DNA of 64,000 bases from Nemopilema nomurai (taxonomy: Eukaryota; Cnidaria; Scyphozoa; Rhizostomeae; Rhizostomatidae), in the NCBI GenBank assembly GCA_003864495.1, contig ML133495.1:2177231-2241230 (forward strand), read 5' to 3'. The notes under the pieces were generated by a model. That model was given only the letters and a program-made list of their open reading frames with translations. It ran no database searches and was not told the origin of the DNA. Made by a program: the position numbers and the translations under genes. Positions 38,549 through 49,718 of this stretch are shown piece by piece (the first letter of the stretch is position 1; each line of letters opens with the position of its first letter).

Positions 38549-41500
38549 TTATAAGTCTGGGTTTAGTGAGTACCTTCGAGAGTGCTCTTTTCTTCTAAAG
38601 AAAATGTGCTCAAACAACAAAATTACAAAGGAAGCCAGGAAGGATATGGAAAGAATAATTATAAAGCCCCCAAAATGCTTTATTGTGAACTTGTTATTTG
38701 GAGCAGTAGTTCCAGCCTGTTTGGTGCACGAGGAGTGCATCCACTTCTTGTACATGCCACTAAGAATTGCCTTCTCCTTGTACTCTAGGATCTTTTTAGA
38801 TATCCAGCGATTCCAGTGAGAACCACGTCTAAATACTGCATTCCATGTTCCTTTGCCTTGGCGTGTCTCTATTATTCGAATGCTGCAGTTGTTCTGCTTG
38901 GATGCGTAATACACTGCCATCGGATGTTCCAGAATAAATGCCTGCAATTTCCTGGAGCGGAAATACATTCTAAGCTGTTGCCTTCACTTACACAAAATTG
39001 GAAAGTTACTTCAATGCAGAATGTTATCATGGTGCTGTGAGCGGCTTTGATATCTTATCAAAAAATATACTCAAAAAGCTCAATTGAGAAGTGACTTGAT
39101 ATTCGAAAAGTTCAATATTAACAAGGGACTTCACATTGAAGCACAAGAGTTAGCTATTTCTGATCAATAAAAGCAGGCTAAAACCATGTCAAAAATGTTA
39201 ACGAGTTGAAATTAAAGCTACAGGTATATGATCAACCACATTTCACCAGCATAACTTCCAATTATTATTAAAAAACGTTTTAAAAGCCTACCCATTTACA
39301 ACTTGCTTCACTCCCTCTCCAGTATGTTTTGTGTTGTATTGCTTCATAAATGTGTGCATATTGCTAAAACCAAGATTGTAAGAAAACCGAAAGAACTCTT
39401 CAAGGCTTGAACTTGCTATTGTACCAAACCTGAACTGTTTTGAAGGATTCCTAAACTGCAAAGCAAAATTTTGATTAGTAAAACTATTGATAACAGGCGT
39501 ATGAATTTATTGAAAGGCATAAATCTTTGCACAGCAATGCCAACTTTGTAACTTAAAGCTGCAAGGGGTTAACCCTTTGATAAAAGTCGGCGATAAAAGT
39601 ATACAGAAACAACTGTACTTCAAAACTGAACTTCACAACTATGCCTCCCTTTTACTACATGCTCTTTCTTTGCAAATGCCGACAAGAAGCCTTCAACGAC
39701 TTTGACCATTGAGTTTCGACTAAAGAGCTAGATATGTTTGGTGCGTATTAATTAGTCAAAAGTACAATCATTATAGTGAATTTTTAAGAACTTTTAATAC
39801 TCGGCATTTTGTATACCTTTGATGGCAGGGAGTATGAGCGGTAAAGAAACGACATTTTGTTTTTCTCCAAATTATCATTAATCAAACAAGCACAAACTCT
39901 CGAAAAAGAATACGGAATTACTCTGGCTGATCGCATAGAAGTGAATTAGTTATATACATTTATTTACGATTTATATATAAAATTCTACGGAAAACGATTT
40001 ACAATCTAGCCAATCAAATTATTAAAAACAGGAAAGGTGTGTATGTGAGAATATAGGAAAGACGGTTAGTTAGAGGACAGTCATAGACTAGAAGTCGATA
40101 CCGAGAGAGATGAAAGAGAGGCTGTTGCGTAAGAGAATGCGGGAATGAAAATCAGCATGACCAAAGCGAAGGAGTAGCTTAGCTGTGAACAGATAAAGAA
40201 TGTTGTGATTAAAAGAAGAAAATATCGGGGAAAATGAATGAAAAGGGGCTAACGTCACGTACCTCCGGGTCTTCCAGTCCCTGAATTTCGTTTCGATCAA
40301 CCTTATTGACCTTCACAGCTGTCAGATTGGCAGTATACGTAGACATGACGATCACCATGCCAAAAGCAAAGACGACAAAACTGATCCTTGCCGAACTCTT
40401 CTTTGGATTCGTGCCTCCAAGATCTCTTTGAAATGTTATACCCGAGACGTACGAAAATCCTTCCTTAAATCTAAAATGTCTCGTAGGGCTCTCTCTTTTG
40501 GGGCAAAATAAGGTGTTTTCAAGAAGGAAGATGAAAAAGAATCCAAAAGTAAAGAGTATGCAGAGAACCCACAACAAAGACCCTTCTATGTGTTGTACAG
40601 TGTAAAAGTTGAGGAAAGGGAGATTGACTTCATACTGATACAGCAATATTATCGCAAAGGATATGTGAAGTATTGGCTCCCCAATGTCGATAACGGTTGA
40701 CCGTTTTGTTGTGGCTGTAAGTGGGGCCATAATCATGTCCGCCTTTCCATTCACAAGCTCCCCAATCATACCATTCCAACCTGATTGCACCGGCGCCCCA
40801 TACAAACCGTCCTCCACAAGATAAAGATCAATGGACAGTGACAGGTCAATCTGCAATCGGTGAAGGAGATCCATCATTAGTCCGATGCAGCATGTCTCCT
40901 TTTTAGCTGTTCTGTTGTTGACAGATTCTGTATACGTGCACAAGAGGCCTTGACTACACGAACGGGTTCTCTTGTCGTAATAATGGGACATCAGCATTAT
41001 GAAGGGTGGTTCAAGCAACGTTACAACTTTCAAAACTGCTCTTAGAAAATTGGTTCTTGAAAGCCATGATATTTTTGCGTCATTAGAAAGCATGGTCAGT
41101 TTGCCATCCCCTGTCAACCTATACATTTCCAGCCAATGACCGTCTGTGCGCTGGAAGTTGACCAAACCCAACGATCCGGCGGATCTCGGCATCTTGCAAA
41201 TTCCTTTCAATTCGCTAGTAGCCTGCTTTGAGAGTGAAGCGGCGTCCCTTCAACGAGAATGTTTGTATTATTGACAGGAAAATCAAATCATCACTATTTC
41301 AGGCTGTTGAAAAGAGTTTTACAAAATACTCCTAGAATCTTTTATACCCTGTCAAAGGATTTTGCAATTAAAAAGCTTTTTCGTTCGTTTTCTTTAAATG
41401 GCTGTCAAAGGCTTACCCTTCTAAGCTGAATCACCAAAAGGGTACAATTATCCAAACTTTTGTAAAATTCAAAACTTATGTTTCTTATAGACATATAAAA

Positions 41501-42834
41501 AAATTACCACTTTGACAGCATTTTGCTTTGATAAGATAACGAGGCTATCCTTTTTACAGAAAGCTGCATTACGCCATTCCAATCTAAGGAATTTGCGTGC
41601 TCCAAGTCATTACTCTCGAATACAACGTTATACCGAGTCGACTCAAAGATCCTCGTATCGATATTTGAATTGAACGTCACCCAGATGACGGAAGACGTCA
41701 GGTCGGGGAAGAACTTTGATCGTGCCAAAATCAATTCAGAGACGTGATCTGATGAAATAAGAATGATGGTCCTTGTCAAAGTGAAAATGGCCTTGTACAA
41801 AGCGTCTGTCAAGTCTTTCACGAGAAAGTGACTGCCGCCCACCCTCTGGACATGTGGCTCGTAGCTGGTGATCTGGCGCATGCTCTCTTCGATATATTTG
41901 GCACACAACTCGTGTTCATCCGTGACCACCATCACTGGCTTGACAAGCGTTGTATTTATGAGCGTCTTCATCGCGAATAGATGTCTTCTTTTGAATTTCT
42001 TGCACGACAAAGGGACATTAAAGTCCGCGCTTGACACCTATATAGAGAAAAAGGGTATTCATTTCTCTAGAAAAACTTCCGTCCTAGCATTGTTTTAGCG
42101 TCACCGATATCTAAATGAAAACCTCAGGTTTAAGTTTAAATATGACTAGTGTTTAATGTAATTTTTGCAAAACTTAATCAGTATTGCAGATATTGTCATA
42201 AGGAACATGAAATTGGGATGGGATCTCTTTCAAAAAAAGGTTTTCACTGCATGTGTTTGGCGGCTGGAGCACAGAGTTGTAACAAAGAGTTACTTTTCCC
42301 ATTATCTCGGACATAACAGTTTATGCAGAAGCATCAAAGGCTTCAACATTGCTTTCTTGATCTATTACGTCATAATTGATGACAGCGTAACATACTTTAT
42401 GAATTAAGCATTCTTTCACAATGAAAATTGTTCTGATAATCAAACTCTTCTACCTGCGAACAATCGCCCGTCTCGAGTGCATGTATCTTTTCTCCTTTTC
42501 CAGAAAAAACTTCGTTCATAATTTTCTCGCTACTTTCTCCTACGTACGATACCTTTAGTTTAGTGCTGTTTCTTGGGTCCTCCTGGTACCTCGATAATAC
42601 ATTGATAATGTTTGAAAGGCCCTTGCTCGTTGCCATCAGCACATATCGCAATGATATCTTGGTACTTGCAGATGTGAAGTTTCTCGGTTTTGAACCCGGT
42701 TTTGCGGATATTAAGCTCCTTTCAACAAACGCCGTGGCATCAAACTGGATCATGTATGTATAATGAATAGCTGAAAATATGCAAAGGAAAGCCAACACTG
42801 TTTTTGGCCATCCTAAAGACCTTTGCAACAACAT
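38549..42834 (-). CDS. Ionotropic glutamate receptor subunit, NMDA-like, copy A, five exons
   Basis: Exons on the - strand 42834-42454, 42037-41508, 41247-40263, 39455-39292 and 38951-38549 give 820 residues. Signal peptide about residues 10-25; a short divergent N-terminal domain to about 310; S1 with CCIGLMMDLLHRL, YLVEDGLYG, WNGMIGELVNGKADMIMAPL and Arg486 (equivalent to the ligand-carboxylate Arg); M1 about 527-551; pore loop FSYVSGITFQRDLGG; M3 about 592-615 with STYTANLTAVKV; S2 with SSSLEEFFR and FILEHP (Glu695); M4 about 778-805. Receptors of this type are tetrameric ligand-gated cation channels of the cell membrane. S1 is closest to GluN1, but the S2 glutamate and pore Gln are AMPA/kainate-like. 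Start ATG 42834 is the first in frame giving a signal peptide. Copies B and C lie directly upstream in the same direction. Ligand is unknown. Confidence 0.92.
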
Positions 42835-43601
42835 AGTTCGTATGTTGTCGAAGCGATTTTCAATCAAAATGACGATAAACTATCACGCACTTTTGAAGCT
42901 TCCATGAATAATGAATACAACCTTTTTCAGATCTCTGTGCAATTTTCTCGAGCTCAATGCCGTGTACAGTCACCAGTCTTTCTCGATAGTTATAATCAGA
43001 TGTCGCGCTTGGGTATAGATTGATGCGTGCAGGCAAGCCATAAATCAAGCATTCAGGTCATATCATCAATTATGTTTATGCAAGAATGCAGTGACGTCGT
43101 AATAACAAAAAGAGGCGTTACCATTGAAAAACACAGAAATCGTTAATTTTTTAGAAATTATGGAACCATGATTTGGTACAATACGCCTAGCATTAACACT
43201 ACATCAAACCATATATTAGCCTTAGTCTAGGGAAGGGCTTCGCTTCCTGTTATCAAACCATAAGATGAGGGGCAACAAAGACTTTACTTTTTAGGGTTGT
43301 GGAATCCATGCCTAGGGAGACAGTGAATTTGTATCTATCCTCGTTTGGCCTCAATTATTGTGCCTCGTGCCCTACAGTGCTAGTGGATGTGCTAGGCCAG
43401 CAAGACTTGGCCATTAAACCTAGCGGGACCCTCGTCCTCCCTAACTGTCCTAACTAAGGCCAACACCCGTACCTGCAGTTGAAATTGGAGTGCTTTGAAA
43501 TGGTAAATTGAATTTCATTGCAAGGCTTGTAATTACCTATGATCCGTGCTTGCAAATACACTGATAGTGCAATACTTTACATATGACGTTCGACAATAAT
43601 A
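42835..43601. other. Intergenic spacer between receptors A and B
   Basis: Only 767 bases separate the start of A from the stop of B. The spacer must hold the promoter of A and the 3' UTR of B. No definite element is seen. Confidence 0.5.
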
Positions 43602-46600
43602 TCAAGGTTCTTCCAGCGAGAAATTATCGGAATGCTTCTTCCTTCTATTAAAAATAGCGTGTTCAAGGAGAAGAAGTACGAAAGATGCTATAAAGGAGAA
43701 GGATAGAATTGCTATCAGGCCGCCGAAATGCTGAATGTCAAATTCATTATGTGCGGCTGAATTCCCATCTTCTGCTGTGCACTTGCTATGCATCCACTTC
43801 TTGTACACATCACTGATCAACGTCTTGTCCTTGTACTCGAGTACTTTCTTGGAAACGATGCTGTTCCACCGGGAGCCACGCTTGAACGCGACATTCCACG
43901 ACGACTTGCCATTCTTTGTTCTGATCACTTGAAGATTGCAGCTCTTCTGCGTCGAGGCATAGTACTCTGCCATGGGATGCTCAAGGATGAAGGCCTGGAG
44001 TTCTCTAAAAATGACCAACGACAGGACGGCGATGAAAATTGCAGCAAAGGATGATTTATCAAAACAAAGATATAAACGGAGGAAGAAGTTCAGTCATAGA
44101 ACTAATTGATCGAGTAAATAGTTAAGCTCAATCCTTTCAACTTTGAAATTGACAAATCATGGCATTCCAACTACTTTCTGAAGTGGACAATCAACATTGG
44201 AATTTGCCAAAATTGACAAGTTCGTAGTGAACATTGGGTCTTAAAAATGACGCAAGACATTTTTAAGCTTTTCCTATGGAGGCTAGTACCATTTGAAATA
44301 ACCTCCCCTCTACAGATGATTCAGAATTACATGAATTCAATAAAAAGACAAATTGGTACACTCACCCACTGATGACTTGTTTCACTCCATTCTCAGTAGT
44401 CTTTGTATTGTATTGTTTCATAAATAGGTGCATGTTATGGTATTGTGGGTCAGATGAAAACTGAAAATACTCTTCAAGGTTTGAACTTCTCACTGTAGCA
44501 AACTTGAACTGTCGAGTTGGGCTGCTTAGCTATAAACAAATGAAATGTGCATTGTTCTCTATTAAATTTAAAATACTTCTGCTTAGTCAATGCTTCAGAG
44601 ACATTTGTGTGTGCGAGTGAGATAAAACTTTTACTAGACAATTATCGAATTGCATGGACCCTGTGATGAAATCTATCCTTTTGAGAAAATTACAGATGCA
44701 CAACCAGGGGCGTGCCGAAGTAGGGGGTGTGGGGGTGAGAATTAGATTAGCACTTTTTTTATATCCAGCCTAGTTTCAAAGGAACCACTACGGTACTAGA
44801 GTGCGGTACTAATAGACCCTGTCGGTAAATTTCTCATGTAAAACATCCCCCCCCCCCTCTCCCACTCAAAAGCCCTACCGCACGCCACTGTGCACGACCT
44901 TCAGTTCTAATAACAAGTAGGTCACACTTTGTACTACAACGTTTGGACACTAGTATTGTATTCATGCAGTGATGGCAAACGACAATAAGATGCCATGATT
45001 ATTCTTTTGTACAATTCGCTGCAACGAATTGGCCAGCAACAAGAGTACAGAATGATTCTTGGCAGAGTACCTTTGGATCATTAATCCCTTTGAAGACATC
45101 ATGGTCCTCTTGCTGCACCTTCACAGCCGTTAGAGTCGCGGTATACGTAGACATGACGATCACCATGCCAAAAGCAAAGACGACAAAACTGATCCTTGCT
45201 GAACTCGCCTTTGGGTTCTTACCTCCAAGATCTCTTTGAAATGTTATACCCGAGACGTACGAAAAGCCTTCCTTAAACCTGTAATATCTTCCCAGGACTT
45301 CATTTTTTGGACAAAACAAAGTGTTCTCGAGTAGAAAAATGAAGAAAAAGCCAAAAAAGAACATAGCAACTAGAACCCATAGCAAAGAACTGGTGACATT
45401 TTCGACAAAACTGAAGTTGAAGAAAGGCATATTGGTCTTTCTGTCCGACCTCAAGATGATAGCAAAAACAATATCTGCGATCGATTCCCCGAAGTCAATA
45501 TAAGGGGACCTTTTTGATGTTGCCGTTATTGGTGCCATAATCATGTCTGCATTATCTCTAACAAGCTCTCCAACCATTCCATTCCACTTTCCACCAACAA
45601 AGCCCCCATACAAGCCGTCCTCGACAATGTACAAATCAATGGAAAGCCACAAATCGCTCTGCAGTCTCTTCAGAAGATCCATCGAGAAGCCAATGCAGCA
45701 TGTTCTTCTCCACGTGCTAACATTATCCAAGGAGTGAGGAACCCTGCACAGAACACCTTCACTACAAGACTGTGACTCATTTTCTAAATATCTACGGGCA
45801 AACATAGCGAAAGGCTCTTCATAAACAGTTACTACTCTTAACAGAGATTTGTGGAACTTGAACCTTGAAAGCCATGATATTTTTGGATCAAATGAAAGTA
45901 AGGTTATTTGGTTGTCGCTCGTCCAAGAGTACATTGGCAACCAGTTTGAATTGGGCTGCCGCAAAAGAACCATAACTGTTTGCTTCGTGTGCGTTTTGGC
46001 GTGACAGATGATTTGCGATGAATTGATTGCATTTTGTACCATATGGTTAGCAACTCTGAAATGGCAAATGAATGAGATTGGTTTTGTTTTAGCTTTTATG
46101 TCATCTAGAACATTCAATTTTAAGATCGAGAACAAAGATGGGATAGTTGGTCCTACAAACGAGAAAAAGGAAAGTAGTACAATTACTTACGATTCGGGTA
46201 GTTGTTTCCTACTTGCTCCAACCACCATTGCCTTCTTTATATTCAAATGATTCAAGCTGTTCCAGCCTAGTACTGGCACACTGTCCCCATTTCCAATCAT
46301 CTCGAGTTTCAGCAGAATGGAAGGAACGAATCTCTCTTCCACGTGTGACTCTAACGTCACCCAAATCACATTCGACTTCAAGGAAGGAGACAGCCTCGAT
46401 CTCGCAAAGACCAGTTCTGCCAAGCGGTCTGAGCACAATAAAATAATTGTTGCTGTTGATGTCGTAATGGCTTTATATAGCGCTTCCCAAACCTTCTGTA
46501 TCATGGTAGAGTCGCCAGTGACTTTATGGATGTAGATCTTGCGTCTCCATTCAGGGGAGTTGAACATGGATGACCCTACCATGGCTCTCAGAAGTCTGTC

Positions 46601-47513
46601 CGCAAAGGCACTCGCACACTCGTCATTTGCATCGACAATCATGGTCAATGGCCAGCTAAAAGCGTCTGCCATCAAGGCTTTCATTGCACTTACGTACACA
46701 GCTTTGTATTTTCCACATAGATTGCCTCGTCGGAAGGGTCTGGAAGATACCTGTTAATGATTGAACGGTAATGGAATCATGTGCTGAATACTTGGTCGCT
46801 GAGCGGCGAATCGTGTATGCTAAGTAGCTTGTTCTTAATACATATGAGAGAGAAATTTGCTTCGTTCAAATTTATTCTACAACGCACGTTGTAATTTAAA
46901 AGAATTGCTCTTGACAAGGGATTACTTTGACGTTAATTGGAAAAGGACGATAAAGTCAAATCAAGTTCGGAAACGAGACAACGCTGGTGATATACCAATA
47001 ATAAAACATCTACACTTTATGCAATACTCAACCTGACACATTTAAAGGTGCTAGCGTATGTCATACATTAACGTGCCTTTTGATATCAGAAAAATCAGGG
47101 AAAGACGTTCATTGATTCTTATTTGTTGCAGTAGTTTTTGTTACCTCGGAGCATTGGTCCACTGTCAATGGAGACAAATCCTTTTCATTGAAATACAGTT
47201 CCTGCAGGATCCTTCCAATTTCAGTGCCAACATAGGAAGTTGCAAAAGCTGCTTTACATGTTGAACTAGGTTCTCCTTTTGGTAAGATCCTCATGATACC
47301 TGAAAGGCCTTTTTCTTCTTCAATTACTTGGTACTGAATGCCAAACGTTGTGTTAAGTAAGGTGAAGTGCTGGGAGGTAGCATTCGACGTTCCAATGACA
47401 TTCCCTCTTTCAACAAACGTTGTAATATTGCATGCAGACGTGTAGCAAGACAGGGCATTTAGTACCGAGCAGAGCACTGTCATCCAAACTCTTTTGGTCT
47501 CCTTACCGTTCAT
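43602..47513 (-). CDS. Ionotropic glutamate receptor subunit, NMDA-like, copy B, five exons
   Basis: Exons 47513-47145, 46750-46191, 46055-45071, 44529-44366 and 44004-43602 give 826 residues. Exons 3, 4 and 5 are 985, 164 and 403 bases, exactly as in copy A, and all phases match. Features are as in A: a signal peptide after ATG 47513, a short N-terminal domain, S1 (CCIGFSMDLLKRL, IVEDGLYGG, WNGMVGELVRDNADMIMAPI), M1, pore GITFQRDLGG, M3 STYTATLTAVKV (Asn of the SYTANLAAF motif replaced by Thr), S2 with SSNLEEYF and FILEHP, M4 and a short cytoplasmic tail. Exon 3 is almost identical at DNA level to that of copy C, while exons 1, 4 and 5 are not. Intron 3 carries a hAT-type MITE. Confidence 0.92.
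44705..44890. mobile_element. 186-bp hAT-type MITE in intron 3 of receptor B
   Basis: Ends CAGGGGCGTGCCG and, on the complement, CAGTGGCGTGCGG are imperfect terminal inverted repeats. They are flanked by an 8-base direct repeat, TGCACAAC (44697-44704) and TGCACGAC (44891-44898), with one mismatch. CAGKGGCG-like ends and 8-base target duplications are characteristic of hAT elements. There is no coding capacity. Confidence 0.8.
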
Positions 47514-49718
47514 CTTTGAACCGCCCTCTTTCTTAACAAGGTATTAATCAGGGTTGCTATCAGCTTGGGAAGGGTTTTTGCCTCCTCTACGGAATAGCTT
47601 CAAGCCGTGAAATATCTAGCACTGACCGGAATAAGACGATTGAAAAGCTCAAGGGAGACAAGGTGACTGACTATTCATTTAATTGCAAGGGTAGTATTGA
47701 TCAATTAGCGCCAAAGAGTGAATTAAACTTAAATAATTGATAAGCAATTAGCACTCTGATCGCATGTTTGACTGCAGCATAAACAGGAGCAAACAATCAG
47801 CATCACTTTATTGTGCATCCCGCATAGCGAAGGTGGCCATTGTACAAGTGATTGGGAGAACGTGGGTGATTGAAAGAAGCCTTACATGACTTAAGGTCTT
47901 TGACAGTACATAGAACACGATATCAAATCTCCTTTGGTAAAGCTTAAAGCCTTGTCCAGGTAGCAATAAATTCTTTCTTACGTACTTTTCTACTTCCTAC
48001 TTGTTGGGTGTTTCACGTGCAGCCTTTGCCGTCCATGACTCAAGAAAAACATTTTGTTCTAGCTGAATCGGATCTTTTACCCCCAGAAAAGTTCAATGAT
48101 AAAAACTGAAGCTTCATAATGGTCCGAGTTGATCGTAAATTCACTTTTGAAGGGTACATGGCTTGCCATGGATCAGAAAAAGATTTTGAACTCGAGCACA
48201 AATCTTAAACATAAAAAAAACAGGAATTCATAGATAAAACGGAAAAATATAAAATTGACCCCTTTTTAAACACAAGTTAACTTCTGTTTACATAAAGCAT
48301 GTTCCATAACACAAAAAATAGTTTGGGAACCATTCTCTTTTTCACCCTCAGCTGCTTTTGACCTTAATCTTTATCAATGAAAATCATTGAAATGGTGTTG
48401 TGGTAAATGAAGACAATAGGTATGGACATTTAATTAGACATTTTAACCATCGACAATATTTAACTTATCATGTTACCTAAAAGATTAATAGGCTAGAAAT
48501 AGCAGAACCAGTTTTTCCCTACTTAAAGTACTTTTTCGTTCGACATTCCTCTGTGTATGCAAACGTCGGAAAAAAGTGAGGTGTCAAGTGGCGGTGATTT
48601 GTCAATTATAGCCAATCCTGTCCTCTTCTAACGATCGTCTAGTGGTTTCGATCCGCAACTGGCTATTTAATTTCGGACAAAAACAGATTGTTCACTTATT
48701 TACAAATCAATTTTTCTGTTGACATCAGTATTAAATCCATGGGCGCAGTGGCTGGGGGCACCTAACGAAATTCCGCGTAGTATAGAATATTAACAAAGTA
48801 CACACTGCGCACAAAGCCTAATATATTTCTAGTATTCTTATTTCCACCAGTTGATTATCCTTTTATTATTTTGGCATGATAAAGACCCATGTTTTGACAA
48901 AGGTTCCTTATCGCCTTGTACAGCAAACCAACTGAGCAAACAAATCCTAAAATCAAAAGTATTATCTGAATAGCAACATGTCAAATTCAAAACTCGGTGT
49001 TCATCTGGCAAAAATTAGAACCAATTATTATATTGTTTACTTTTCTCACTGGGACTTGATGCTTTCAGGGCCACAAAGGAACCCTGCAGAAAAATCATTC
49101 CTTTTCTAAGGTAGAAAAAGAAAAGTACACAAGCAAGAGCTACTCCCTTTTGGCTCTGATGGTTGTAAAAATAGTGAGAGATGGCATTCAAGATATTTAG
49201 TGATATAATGCACGTCCTTGTAGTTTTGGAAACACAAATAACGCAAAATACAATTGTGACGTCATTAAAGCGGCATTAGTCATAAATGTTCCATTGAAAA
49301 GACCAGCCAGTATTTCATAAGTCATACATATACATAGAGGGTTCCATCCAAATTAGAATGAATTCATTAAGAACTTGCAACTTCCAGCGTCAGACGTCAA
49401 ACATAGATAAGCATGCAGATGGAATTTCCATGCTAAAAGCTTCACAACTAATAGAAAATGAAAATAACGAAAACATTGATACATAGAAAATCGTTCAACT
49501 ACCTCTTCTTTAGCTGAAGTTATTGACCATATTTGGTAACAGCTTTTCGGAGATCAGTCCAATCGACCATGATAATTTAGGGATATTTCATGCAACACTA
49601 CATAAATTCGATTAACTTGTCAAGTCAAGCGTAAACAGTTACAAACTCTTGCTTTTTAAGCTTAAGAATTACAGGTCAAAAAAACTATTTTCTCAATTAC
49701 GGTTTATTGCAACAAGGT
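47514..49718. other. Intergenic spacer between receptors B and C
   Basis: This 2.2-kb AT-rich stretch must hold the receptor B promoter and the C 3' UTR. It contains the uninterrupted dispersed-repeat copy at 48491-48571. No exon is recognised. Confidence 0.5.
48491..48571 (+). repeat. Dispersed repeat copy 2 (empty site for the MITE)
   Basis: The sequence GGCTAGAAATAGCAGAAC through ACTTAAAGTACTTTTTCG to GTATGCAAACGTCGG matches the two flanks of the MITE at 3275-3665 joined at a single TA. Confidence 0.65.
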
